NCBI GenBank assembly: GCA_937897325.1
Contig: CALCOY010000015.1
Span: 186,001 to 250,000, forward strand
Source: an uncultured Shimia sp.
GTDB lineage: Bacteria; Pseudomonadota; Alphaproteobacteria; Rhodobacterales; Rhodobacteraceae
DNA length: 64,000 bases
Direction of reading: 5' to 3'
In this document: piece after piece, positions 1 to 8,274 of the stretch
How positions within the stretch are numbered: position 1 is the stretch's first letter
How the letters are laid out: every line of letters begins with the position of its first letter
Program-made: the position numbers and the translations under genes
Notes under the pieces: model-generated
The model's input: the letters and a program-made list of their open reading frames with translations, nothing else
Database searches by the model: none
What the model was told of the DNA's origin: nothing

Positions 1-1
1 A

Positions 2-400
2 GCGGTCAGCGCGACGCTGGATGTGGAGGACCCGATCCTTGATGCCTACACGCTGGAAGTGTCGAGCCCCGGGATCGACCGGCCGCTGACCCGTTTGAAG
101 GATTTCGAGATGTTCGAGGGATACGAGGCCAAGCTGGAAACGGCTGAGCCCATCGACAGCCGCCGCCGGTTCAAGGGTGTTCTGGCGGGCGTCGAGGGCG
201 ATGAAGTTCTGATCAACGTGACCGAAGGCACGATAGGTCTGCATTTTGATTGGCTGAGCGATGCGAAGCTTGTCCTGACCGATGACCTGATCAAGGAGAT
301 GCTGCGTCAGCGCAAGGCGGCGGGCACGCTCAACGAAGACAATTTCGACGAGATTTCAGAAGAAACGGCCCTGAAGGGCGGAACAGAGACCGATACCTAA
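2..400 (+). CDS. rimP: Ribosome maturation factor RimP (3' part)
   Basis: RimP assists maturation of the 30S ribosomal subunit in the cytoplasm. The reading frame is open from the first bases of the window, so the N-terminus lies upstream; the GTG at 23 is an internal codon and not a start. Visible family signature is the conserved stretch [12 protein letters not shown] followed by an SH3-like C-terminal domain. It lies 14 bases before nusA, in the standard rimP-nusA-ylxR-infB order, which supports the call strongly. The tail (about the last 25 residues) is acidic and variable. Confidence 0.93.
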   Translation, partial: AVSATLDVEDPILDAYTLEVSSPGIDRPLTRLKDFEMFEGYEAKLETAEPIDSRRRFKGVLAGVEGDEVLINVTEGTIGLHFDWLSDAKLVLTDDLIKEMLRQRKAAGTLNEDNFDEISEETALKGGTETDT

Positions 401-414
401 GAGGAGGACGGCTG

Positions 415-2034
415 ATGGCCATCACATCCGCAAACCAGCTTGAGCTGTTGCAAACCGCTGAGGCCGTGGCCCGCGAAAAGATGATCGACCCCGGGCTGGT
501 GGTCGAAGCGATGGAAGAAAGCCTCGCCCGGGCGGCAAAGTCGCGCTACGGGGCCGAAATGGACATCCGCGTCAGCATCGACCGGAAAACTGGCAAGGCG
601 ACGTTCACGCGGGTTCGGACCGTGGTCGAGGAAGAAGAGCTTGAGAATTATCAGGCTGAATTCACGATCGAGCAGGCCAAACAGTATCTGGACGACCCTG
701 AAGTGGGCGACACGTTCGTCGAAGAAGTCCCCCCGGTTGAGATGGGCAGGATTGCTGCGCAATCGGCCAAGCAGGTGATTCTGCAAAAAGTGCGTGAAGC
801 GGAACGCGACCGTCAGTACGAAGAATTCAAGGATCGCGCAGGCACCATCATCAACGCGTTGGTCAAGCGCGAAGAATATGGCAACGTTATCGTTGATGTG
901 GGCGCGGGCGAGGCGATCCTGCGGCGCAACGAAAAGATCGGGCGCGAAAGCTACCGCCCCAATGACCGGATCCGCTGCTACATCAAAGATGTGCGGCGCG
1001 AACAGCGTGGGCCACAGATTTTCCTAAGCCGGACGGCGCCGGAATTTATGGCGGAACTCTTCAAGATGGAAGTTCCCGAGATTTATGACGGCATCATCGA
1101 GATCAAGGCCGTCGCCCGCGACCCCGGTTCGCGTGCGAAGATCGCTGTCATCTCCTATGACAATTCTATCGATCCTGTGGGCGCCTGTGTCGGTATGCGG
1201 GGCTCTCGCGTTCAGGCGGTGGTGAACGAACTTCAGGGCGAAAAGATCGACATCATTCCGTGGAACGAGGACCAGCCCACCTTCCTTGTAAACGCGTTGC
1301 AGCCCGCCGAGGTGAGCAAGGTGGTTCTTGATGAGGAAGCGGGCAAAATTGAAGTTGTCGTGCCTGAAGAACAACTTTCCCTGGCGATTGGACGTCGGGG
1401 TCAAAACGTGAGACTGGCATCGCAACTGACCGCGCTAGACATCGACATCATGACCGAGGCGGAAGAATCGGCGCGCCGTCAGGCGGAATTCGAGCAACGG
1501 ACGAAGCTGTTTATGGACACGCTGGATCTGGACGAATTCTTTGCCCAGCTTCTGGTATCCGAAGGATTCACGAACCTTGAAGAGGTCGCTTATGTCGAGT
1601 TGGACGAGCTTCTGGTGATCGACGGCGTGGACGAGGACACGGCGAACGAATTGCAGGCACGGGCGCGTGATGTTCTGGAGGCCCAAGCCAAAGCGGCGCT
1701 GGAGGCGGCGCGGGCGCTTGGTGCAGAGGATAGCCTTATTGAATTCGAAGGCCTGACACCCCAGATGGTGGAGGCTCTGGCCAAGGACGACGTCAAAACG
1801 TTGGAAGACTTCGCGACCTGCGCGGATTGGGAGCTTGCCGGTGGGTGGACGACCGTGGACGGAGAGCGTGTGAAAGACGATGGCGTTCTGGAGCCGTTTG
1901 ACGTATCGCTGGAAGAAGCCCAGCACATGGTCATGACAGCCCGCATCTTGTTGGGCTGGGTTGATCCGGCAGATCTGGAAGCCGAGGAAGAAGCAGTCGA
2001 CGGCGAAGAGCCCCAAGAGGAGGTCGAGGCCTGA
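415..2034 (+). CDS. nusA: Transcription termination/antitermination protein NusA
   Basis: NusA binds RNA polymerase and nascent RNA and modulates pausing, termination and antitermination. The 539-residue protein shows an N-terminal polymerase-binding domain (to about residue 125), an S1 RNA-binding domain (about 135-200, VGAGEAILRRNE region), two KH domains (about 205-350, with VGMRGSRVQAVVNEL and AIGRRGQNVRLASQL) and C-terminal acidic helix-hairpin-helix repeats, as expected for the proteobacterial long form. The ATG at 415 is preceded by GAGGAGG-type Shine-Dalgarno bases (aagaggaggacggctg). It is cotranscribed with rimP and the ylxR gene. Confidence 0.97.
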   Translation: MAITSANQLELLQTAEAVAREKMIDPGLVVEAMEESLARAAKSRYGAEMDIRVSIDRKTGKATFTRVRTVVEEEELENYQAEFTIEQAKQYLDDPEVGDTFVEEVPPVEMGRIAAQSAKQVILQKVREAERDRQYEEFKDRAGTIINALVKREEYGNVIVDVGAGEAILRRNEKIGRESYRPNDRIRCYIKDVRREQRGPQIFLSRTAPEFMAELFKMEVPEIYDGIIEIKAVARDPGSRAKIAVISYDNSIDPVGACVGMRGSRVQAVVNELQGEKIDIIPWNEDQPTFLVNALQPAEVSKVVLDEEAGKIEVVVPEEQLSLAIGRRGQNVRLASQLTALDIDIMTEAEESARRQAEFEQRTKLFMDTLDLDEFFAQLLVSEGFTNLEEVAYVELDELLVIDGVDEDTANELQARARDVLEAQAKAALEAARALGAEDSLIEFEGLTPQMVEALAKDDVKTLEDFATCADWELAGGWTTVDGERVKDDGVLEPFDVSLEEAQHMVMTARILLGWVDPADLEAEEEAVDGEEPQEEVEA

Positions 2035-2056
2035 TTTCAGGCCTCGGGTCGCTGAA

Positions 2057-2677
2057 ATGGGGCGCGGTGGTGCGACCAAGGACCGGACAGACGGACCCGA
2101 GCGCAAATGCATTGCCACGGGGAAGTTGCATCCAAAGAACGGGTTGATCCGTTTCGTCATTGGTCCGGATGTGCAAATCGTGCCCGATATTGCGGGCAAG
2201 TTGCCGGGCCGCGGTGTTTACGTAACGGCAGACAAAAAGGCGCTGAAACGCGCGGTAGAGAAAAAATTGTTTGCCCGCGCCGTCCGCCAACCGGTGGAGG
2301 TGCAGGGGGATCTGGTCGGCGAGGTGGAGCGCCAATTGGCGCGGCGGGTGGTGGATCTGATCTCACTCGCGCGCAAGTCTGGTTCGGCGGTTGCTGGGTA
2401 TGAACGGGTCAAGGACTGGCTTCTCAAAGAAGAAGCTCAAGTCCTGATTCAGGCGAGTGACGGGTCTGGTCGGGGCAAATCGAAGTTGAGCACGCCGCAC
2501 TATGGCAGCTATATCGGATGGCTGACTGCGGATGAGTTAGGTCTGGCTTTCGGGCGTCAAACTGTGATTCATGGGGCGCTGGCCTCTGGTGGACTCACGA
2601 AACGTGTTGTAGAGGAGGCCCAGCGACTAAAGGGCCTGCGTGAAAACGACGATGGCAAGGGCCATCGGGAAGGATAG
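2057..2677 (+). CDS. YlxR/DUF448 RNA-binding protein with C-terminal L7Ae-like domain
   Basis: Small nucleic-acid-binding protein always found between nusA and infB. Residues about 10-85 are the YlxR (DUF448) domain, with the conserved RKCIATGKLHPKNGLIRFV-like start and GRGVYVT motif. Residues about 95-195 resemble the L7Ae/L30e fold (LARKSGSAVAGYERV). This fusion is common in alphaproteobacteria. The frame stays open upstream to 1961, overlapping nusA, but the ATG at 2057 gives the usual family N-terminus (MGRGGATKDRTDGPERKC). No strong ribosome site is visible, suggesting translational coupling with nusA. Confidence 0.88.
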   Translation: MGRGGATKDRTDGPERKCIATGKLHPKNGLIRFVIGPDVQIVPDIAGKLPGRGVYVTADKKALKRAVEKKLFARAVRQPVEVQGDLVGEVERQLARRVVDLISLARKSGSAVAGYERVKDWLLKEEAQVLIQASDGSGRGKSKLSTPHYGSYIGWLTADELGLAFGRQTVIHGALASGGLTKRVVEEAQRLKGLRENDDGKGHREG

Positions 2678-2686
2678 ACGAGCCGA

Positions 2687-5164
2687 ATGAGCGATACTGA
2701 CGGGAAAAAGACATTGGGTTTGCGCGGGGGTGCGCGTCCGGGGAACGTGAAACAGAGTTTCAGCCACGGGCGTACCAAGAATGTCGTCGTCGAAACGAAA
2801 CGCAAGCGTGTGGTTGTACCAAAGCCCGGTGCGGCAAAGTCGGGGTCCGGCTCGGTTGCGGCGGGTGGCTCTGGCCGCCGTCCTGACGGAATCTCAGATG
2901 CCGAGATGGAGCGCCGTCTGAAGGCAGTGCAAGCCGCGAAGGCCCGCGAGGTGGAAGAGGTTGCCAAGCGACAGGCCGAGGAAAAGGCGCGCGAGGATGA
3001 ACGCGAGCGTCGCCGTGCGGAGGCCGAAGCGAAAGAGCAGGCCGAGCGGGAACGCGAAGAAGCCCTTAAGGCGCGTGAAGCTGAAGAAGCACGCAAGGCG
3101 GAAGAAGCCAAGGCAGCAGCAGCACGCGCAGCGGCCCCCGAGCCAGAGCAGGCGGCTGCCCCGCGCAAGCAGGCTGGCGGGCGAACGGACACGCCACAGC
3201 AGACCCCTCGCAAGCAGGAGCGGGACCGCGATGATCGGCCCCGCAACAAGGGGGATGACGGTCGGCGATCGGGCAAACTGACCCTGAACCAGGCGCTTTC
3301 GGGCGGCGAAGGCGGGCGGCAACGTTCGATGGCGGCGATGAAGCGCAAGCAGGAGCGTGCCCGTCAGAAAGCCATGGGCGGCACGCAAGAGCGTGAAAAG
3401 GTTGTTCGTGACGTCCAGTTGCCTGAAGCGATCGTGGTATCGGAACTTGCCAACCGGATGGCAGAACGAGTAGGCGACGTGGTCAAGGCGCTCATGAACA
3501 ACGGTATGATGGTCACGCAGAATCAGACCATTGACGCGGACACGGCGGAACTGATCATCGAGGAATTTGGTCACAATGTGACCCGCGTTTCGGACGCGGA
3601 TGTCGAGGACGTTATCAAAGAAGTCGAAGACGACGGCAAAGACCTCAAGGGGCGGCCTCCGGTTATCACGATCATGGGCCATGTCGATCACGGTAAGACG
3701 TCGCTTTTGGATGCTATCCGCGATGCCAACGTTACCAGTGGTGAGGCTGGCGGGATCACGCAGCATATCGGCGCCTATCAGGTAAAGACGAAGGACGGGG
3801 CGATCCTGTCGTTCCTCGACACGCCTGGCCACGCTGCGTTCACTTCCATGCGGTCGCGTGGTGCTCAGGTGACGGATATCGTGGTCTTGGTCGTTGCAGC
3901 CGATGACGCGGTGATGCCCCAGACCATAGAGGCGATCAATCACGCCAAAGCGGCGGAAGTGCCGATGATCGTGGCGATCAACAAAATCGACAAGCCCGAA
4001 GCGAACCCGGACAAGGTGCGCACGGATCTTCTCCAGCACGAGGTCATCGTCGAGAAGATGTCGGGTGAGGTGCAAGATGTCGAAGTGTCGGCCATTTCCG
4101 GTCAGGGTCTAGACGGACTGCTTGAGGCTATCGCGCTTCAGGCCGAGATCCTTGAACTGAAGGCCAACCCGGACCGTGCAGCGCAAGGTGCCGTGATCGA
4201 AGCGCAGCTTGATGTCGGCCGCGGACCAGTCGCGACAGTGCTTGTGCAGACGGGGACGCTGCGCCAGGGCGATATCTTTGTCGTGGGCGAACAGTACGGC
4301 AAGGTCCGTGCGCTGATTAATGACAAGGGCGACCGCGTCAAGGAGGCAGGGCCATCGGTGCCTGTTGAGGTTCTAGGCTTAAATGGCACGCCGGAGGCGG
4401 GTGACGTTTTGAACGTGACCGAGACAGAGGCACAGGCACGTGAAATTGCAGAGTACCGCGCGCAGGTTGCCAAGGACAAGCGTGCGGCTGCAGGTGCGGC
4501 CACGACGCTGGAACAGCTGATGGCCAATGCCAAGGCTGACGAGAATGTCAGCGAGCTGCCCATTTTGGTGAAGGCGGATGTTCAGGGCTCTGCCGAGGCG
4601 ATCGTTCAGGCGATGGAGAAGATAGGCAACGACGAGGTTCGCGTGCGGGTTCTGCATTCGGGCGTTGGCGCGATCACGGAAACGGATGTGGGTCTGGCTG
4701 AAGCGTCTGCGGCACCTGTATTTGGCTTTAACGTACGGGCGAATGCATCGGCGCGGAATACGGCCAACCAGAAGGGCGTCGAGATCCGCTACTATTCGGT
4801 GATCTACGATCTTGTCGACGACGTAAAAGCGGCGGCCTCGGGTCTTCTGAGCGCAGAGATCCGCGAGAACTTCATCGGTTATGCCGAGATTAAGGAGGTC
4901 TTCAAAGTCTCTGGCGTCGGCAAGGTGGCCGGCTGTCTCGTCACTGAAGGTGTAGCGCGAAGATCTGCGGGTGTTCGCCTGCTGCGGGATAATGTAGTGA
5001 TCCACGAAGGCACTCTGAAGACCCTGAAACGCTTCAAGGACGAAGTGCCCGAAGTGCAGTCGGGTCAGGAATGCGGGATGGCCTTCGAGAACTATGATGA
5101 TATCCGCCCTGCCGATGTGATCGAGATCTTCGAACGCGAAGAGATCACGCGTACGTTGGCCTGA
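2687..5164 (+). CDS. infB: Translation initiation factor IF-2
   Basis: GTPase that delivers initiator fMet-tRNA to the ribosome. The 825-residue protein has a long, highly charged Arg/Glu/Lys/Ala-rich N-terminal region (about residues 60-230, probably helical), an IF2_N module, then the G domain with GHVDHGKT near residue 330, DTPGHAAF near 378 and NKID near 431. Domains II, III and IV follow, including the [10 protein letters not shown] segment. The length is usual for alphaproteobacteria. It ends the rimP-nusA-ylxR-infB operon; a terminator hairpin begins about 25 bases after the stop. Confidence 0.98.
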   Translation: MSDTDGKKTLGLRGGARPGNVKQSFSHGRTKNVVVETKRKRVVVPKPGAAKSGSGSVAAGGSGRRPDGISDAEMERRLKAVQAAKAREVEEVAKRQAEEKAREDERERRRAEAEAKEQAEREREEALKAREAEEARKAEEAKAAAARAAAPEPEQAAAPRKQAGGRTDTPQQTPRKQERDRDDRPRNKGDDGRRSGKLTLNQALSGGEGGRQRSMAAMKRKQERARQKAMGGTQEREKVVRDVQLPEAIVVSELANRMAERVGDVVKALMNNGMMVTQNQTIDADTAELIIEEFGHNVTRVSDADVEDVIKEVEDDGKDLKGRPPVITIMGHVDHGKTSLLDAIRDANVTSGEAGGITQHIGAYQVKTKDGAILSFLDTPGHAAFTSMRSRGAQVTDIVVLVVAADDAVMPQTIEAINHAKAAEVPMIVAINKIDKPEANPDKVRTDLLQHEVIVEKMSGEVQDVEVSAISGQGLDGLLEAIALQAEILELKANPDRAAQGAVIEAQLDVGRGPVATVLVQTGTLRQGDIFVVGEQYGKVRALINDKGDRVKEAGPSVPVEVLGLNGTPEAGDVLNVTETEAQAREIAEYRAQVAKDKRAAAGAATTLEQLMANAKADENVSELPILVKADVQGSAEAIVQAMEKIGNDEVRVRVLHSGVGAITETDVGLAEASAAPVFGFNVRANASARNTANQKGVEIRYYSVIYDLVDDVKAAASGLLSAEIRENFIGYAEIKEVFKVSGVGKVAGCLVTEGVARRSAGVRLLRDNVVIHEGTLKTLKRFKDEVPEVQSGQECGMAFENYDDIRPADVIEIFEREEITRTLA

Positions 5165-5187
5165 TCCTTCTTGAAGAGAGACGAAAA

Positions 5188-5220
5188 GACGCCCTGGTCA
5201 CGACCGGGGCGTTGTTTTTT
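5188..5220 (+). terminator. Rho-independent terminator after infB
   Basis: The stem acgccctgg / ccggggcgt (one mismatch) closes a 6-base loop and is followed by a T-rich run (gttgtttttt). It lies 24 bases after the infB stop codon and closes the rimP-infB operon. Confidence 0.85.
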
Positions 5221-5332
5221 CGTGCGAACATTGGGGTAGGGGCAGGGCCGGAACAAAGGTCAGCGGTATCAAGAGTTTATGCCGGGAATTGGTGCCGCTT
5301 CCCAGGCTCTGCCGCATGCTTGGCGGCAAAAC

Positions 5333-5365
5333 AAAAGGGGCGGGTTGAGCCGCCCCTTTTCGTTC
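5333..5365 (-). terminator. Bidirectional terminator hairpin downstream of small ORF
   Basis: There is a perfect 11-base inverted repeat (aaaaggggcgg at 5333-5343 and its complement at 5350-5360) with a 6-base loop. Read on the minus strand it is followed by a U-rich tail (TTTTGTTTTG), so it would end transcription of the small gene at 5379-5513. It also has T-rich sequence on the plus side. Confidence 0.8.
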
Positions 5366-5378
5366 TTGTGAGTGGTTT

Positions 5379-5513
5379 TCAGGCGGCTGCCGTAACAGGC
5401 GCGCCAGAGTACTGGGTTCCCCCAACACGAACTATGAGCCGTCCGTCTGGCAGGGTTTTTACGTACGTTCCCTGAACCAGTACCGCACTGCCCAAAGTAA
5501 TTGTACGAAGCAT
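5379..5513 (-). CDS. Small conserved-type protein, 44 aa
   Basis: This short ORF encodes a 44-residue protein beginning MLRTITLGSAVLVQG, with central DGRLIVRVGG and ending APVTAAA. The start is well supported: a GGAGGAG Shine-Dalgarno lies 6 bases before the ATG, and a strong hairpin terminator follows the stop by about 15 bases. The protein has alternating hydrophobic residues suggesting a small beta fold; there is no signal peptide, Cys or obvious metal site. I believe similar tiny proteins occur in other Rhodobacterales, but that is from memory. Function unknown. It is an independent transcription unit between infB and mutT, downstream of and opposite to neither gene's operon. Confidence 0.68.
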   Translation of the reverse strand: MLRTITLGSAVLVQGTYVKTLPDGRLIVRVGGTQYSGAPVTAAA

Positions 5514-5635
5514 CAAAACTCTCCTCCACGAGCCGATGTCGCTATTCAGCCTTAGATTGATTAAAAAGTCATTAACTATTTTACAGATTTGATACAGATT
5601 ATTTCAAATTTGTGTGCTGCGGCGCAGCATTATTA

Positions 5636-6034
5636 TCAGAGCCAATCACGCAAAATAGAGACAAGTGGCACATCGGCGGCTGGCATCGGATAGTCCTTAA
5701 GCGCGTTGGGCCTGACCCATGCCAATTGCTGCCCCTCTTGAGATTTCGGGGTGCCCTCCCACTTCCGGCAGGCAAAAAGCGGCATCAGAAGGTGAAAATC
5801 GTCATAAGAGTGGCTCGCAAAGGTCAAAGGGGCGAGGCATGACGCCCATGTGTCGATGTCCAACTCTTCCTGCAATTCCCTTATTAGAGCTTGTTCCGGG
5901 GTTTCTGCAGGCTCGACCTTGCCGCCGGGAAACTCCCACAGACCGGCCATGGACTTGCCCTTGGGGCGTTGCGCCAAAAGCACACGGCCATCTTTGTCGA
6001 TCAGGGCAACGGCGGAAACAAGAACGATCTTCAA
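5636..6034 (-). CDS. mutT: 8-oxo-dGTP diphosphatase MutT (Nudix)
   Basis: Removes 8-oxo-dGTP from the nucleotide pool, preventing A:T to C:G transversions. The Nudix box is complete (GGKVEPAETPEQALIREL then QEELDI), matching GX5EX7REUXEEXGU. The 132-residue length from the TTG start is typical of MutT. The TTG shares bases with the argJ stop (ttga), so translation is probably coupled to argJ; the frame can be extended to 6088 inside argJ but that extension is unlike the family. A short hairpin (tgctgcggcgcagca, about 5613-5627) lies just downstream. Confidence 0.9.
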   Translation of the reverse strand: MKIVLVSAVALIDKDGRVLLAQRPKGKSMAGLWEFPGGKVEPAETPEQALIRELQEELDIDTWASCLAPLTFASHSYDDFHLLMPLFACRKWEGTPKSQEGQQLAWVRPNALKDYPMPAADVPLVSILRDWL

Positions 6035-7257
6035 GAGCGGTAGTCCGCATTGATTCGGATGTAGCCGTGGGTGAGATCGCAAGTCCATACGGTTGCGTCG
6101 GCCTGACCCAGGCCCAGATCAACATGAATATCGATCTCCGGAGCCTTCATAGCCTCCGCGCCCTGATCTTCCGTGTACGATGAGGCCACCCAGCCGTTTT
6201 CTGCCACGAGCACATCGCCGAAACGAATCGTAAGCCTATCCCTATCGGCGGCTGCGCCGGACTTTCCGATGGCCATCACGATGCGGCCCCAATTCGGATC
6301 CTCCCCTGCGATGGCGGTTTTGACGAGGGGTGAGTTGGCGATCGCACGGGCATGATTTTCGGCATCCGCTTCGCTTGCGGCACCGGTGACGTTGACGGTG
6401 ATGAACTTCGTTGCCCCTTCGCCATCGCGGACGACCTGATGGGCCAGGTCCAGCATGATCTCGTACAGCGCGTCGCGGAAATCAGTGTTGCCAGCGACAT
6501 CGACGCCCGAAGCTCCGGTCGCTGCGCAGATCAGCGTGTCCGAGGTTGATGTGTCGCTGTCCACAGTGATGCGGTTGAAGGTTTGCTTGGTAAGGTCGTC
6601 AATCATGCGCTGCAGATCGGGCTGGGCGATCTGCGCATCTGTGAAGATATAGACCAGCATGGTGGCCATGTCGGGTGCGATCATGCCTGATCCCTTCGCG
6701 ATCCCCGCGATCTTCACGATCTTGCCGCCGATCTCCACAGCTTCTGTGGCGCCTTTTGCAAATGTATCGGTCGTCATTATGGCGCGGGCGGCCTTGTCAA
6801 TCCCGTCCGGCGTAAGGCCTGCTTCAAGCGGGGTGAGCGCCCTTGTGACGATGGCATGGTCCAAAAGTTCGCCGATCACACCGGTGGAGGCAGTGAAGAT
6901 GCGTTCGACGGAGACATCCAGTTTTTGTGCCACAGCAAATGTAATGGCATTGACCGCTTCAAATCCGGCCTTTCCGGTGAACGCGTTGGCGTTGCCTGAA
7001 TTCACGAGGATCGCGGCAGGACCTTCCTGTGGTTGACCAATCTTGGCTTCGCAATCGAGAACGGCGGCCGACCGTGTGGACGACCGGGTGAAGACCCCCG
7101 CGATCGCGCTGCCCGTCGTCAGATAAGCCAGCATGAGATCGGTGCGGTTCTGGTACTTGATGCCAGCGGCGACGCTCGCAAAGCGAACGCCATCGATCAC
7201 GGGCATATCTGGGAAGACCGCTGGTGCCAGCGGAGATACGGGCAGGTCGGTCGCCAT
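6031..7257 (-). CDS. argJ: Bifunctional glutamate N-acetyltransferase/ornithine acetyltransferase
   Basis: ArgJ recycles the acetyl group from N-acetylornithine to glutamate in cyclic arginine biosynthesis. The 408-residue precursor self-cleaves before a conserved Thr; here the motif GMIAPDMATML, with the nucleophilic Thr, is clear near residue 200. The C-terminal part contains SDTSTSDT and EDPNWGRI, both family signatures. It starts 4 bases after the stop of the PPIase gene, and mutT starts on its stop codon, forming a three-gene minus-strand unit (PPIase-argJ-mutT). Confidence 0.96.
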   Translation of the reverse strand: MATDLPVSPLAPAVFPDMPVIDGVRFASVAAGIKYQNRTDLMLAYLTTGSAIAGVFTRSSTRSAAVLDCEAKIGQPQEGPAAILVNSGNANAFTGKAGFEAVNAITFAVAQKLDVSVERIFTASTGVIGELLDHAIVTRALTPLEAGLTPDGIDKAARAIMTTDTFAKGATEAVEIGGKIVKIAGIAKGSGMIAPDMATMLVYIFTDAQIAQPDLQRMIDDLTKQTFNRITVDSDTSTSDTLICAATGASGVDVAGNTDFRDALYEIMLDLAHQVVRDGEGATKFITVNVTGAASEADAENHARAIANSPLVKTAIAGEDPNWGRIVMAIGKSGAAADRDRLTIRFGDVLVAENGWVASSYTEDQGAEAMKAPEIDIHVDLGLGQADATVWTCDLTHGYIRINADYRS

Positions 7258-7261
7258 GCGT

Positions 7262-8101
7262 CTACTCGACTATCGAAAGGTCTTTGATAATAGTGGGATC
7301 AATACCTTCGGATCCGCTGCGGTCGACTTCGGCCTTGGAAACGACGCCTTCGATGGCCGATTGGGCAGCTTGCTCGCGCAGATTGGCCTCAAGCTCTTCC
7401 CGGACGCTGTCCAGGGCAGGGACTTCGGACTTGCGGATCTCGTTCAGGGTGACGACATGCCAGCCGAACTGGGTCTGCACAGGTTCCGAGATTTCGCCGA
7501 CGTCAAGTTCGACAACGGCTGCCTCAAAAGCGGGCACCATCATGCCAGGCCCAAACCAGCCCAACGATCCGCCATTGGGGCCGGAAGGTCCCGTCGATTT
7601 CTCTTTGGCAACCTCGGCGAAGTCTGCGCCACCACCAAGTTCTTCGACGATCGCTTTGGCCTCTTCCTCGGTTTCTACAAGGATGTGAGAGGCATTGTAT
7701 TCGTCGGCAGGTTCCGCGCTGCCATATTGCGAGGCATAGGCCGCTTGCACGTCTTCCTCGCTCACGGATTCGGCGAGAATTGATTCAACGACTTCGCCTG
7801 CGCGAAGTGAGCGGGTTTCGTTTTCCAGAGAAAGGGTCACACGTGGGGGTAGATCGCCCTCGTAGGAATCCGACAGGGCGGCCTGCTGGATGAGCTGATC
7901 AAGGATGCCGGAGAACAGAACCTCGTCTGGCAATTGCTGGTATTGCTGTGGAAGTGTCGCGCGGGCCACGACCATGTGACCGATTGTGATGTCCACTCCG
8001 TTCACGGTGGCAACGACGGTCTCGGCATCCTGGGCTGCGACGGGCAGCGCAAGTGCGACCGAAAAGGCCAGCGCAGGAAGAGTGATTTTGGGTCTGAACA
8101 T
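7262..8101 (-). CDS. Periplasmic parvulin-type peptidyl-prolyl cis-trans isomerase
   Basis: Predicted envelope foldase catalysing proline isomerisation in exported proteins. It begins with a Sec signal peptide (MFRPKITLPALAFSVALALP then VAAQ) and contains a SurA-like N-terminal helical part and a rotamase domain at about residues 130-230 (YNASHILVETEEEAKAI, GGSLGWFGPGMMVPAFE, FGWHVV). The ATG at 8101 has an AAGGA ribosome site; an in-frame TTG two codons upstream (8107) is less likely. It lies divergent to secA, the translocase ATPase, which fits a role in folding of secreted proteins. Confidence 0.9.
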   Translation of the reverse strand: MFRPKITLPALAFSVALALPVAAQDAETVVATVNGVDITIGHMVVARATLPQQYQQLPDEVLFSGILDQLIQQAALSDSYEGDLPPRVTLSLENETRSLRAGEVVESILAESVSEEDVQAAYASQYGSAEPADEYNASHILVETEEEAKAIVEELGGGADFAEVAKEKSTGPSGPNGGSLGWFGPGMMVPAFEAAVVELDVGEISEPVQTQFGWHVVTLNEIRKSEVPALDSVREELEANLREQAAQSAIEGVVSKAEVDRSGSEGIDPTIIKDLSIVE

Positions 8102-8138
8102 GAACAAATCCTTGGCTTACGCCGCGCTGAACGCGACA

Positions 8139-8167
8139 TTGACACGGTTTCACTAGACCCTTACATC
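8139..8167 (+). promoter_or_regulatory. Candidate sigma-70 promoter for secA
   Basis: TTGACA (8139-8144), a 17-base spacer, then TACATC (8162-8167), about 108 bases before the secA start. The -35 is perfect; the -10 is only moderate. It lies in the 173-base divergent gap between the PPIase gene and secA. Confidence 0.45.
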
Positions 8168-8274
8168 GCCCTGTGGGCGCGGCCCGGGTCGGCTTGTGGC
8201 TTGTATCTATGGGCTGCGCGCGTATCGGGCAAGCAGATGCTGCACAACAAGAACGATGATCGGCTGGAGATCGC

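Noticed and set aside
2894-4075. Minus-strand ORF of 393 aa opposite infB
   Set aside because: infB is certain on the plus strand; the ORF is His/Arg-rich in the way GC-rich shadows are.
5613-5627. Hairpin tgctgcggcgcagca as a mutT terminator
   Set aside because: Stem is short and not followed by a clear U-tract on the minus strand; mentioned in the mutT entry only.
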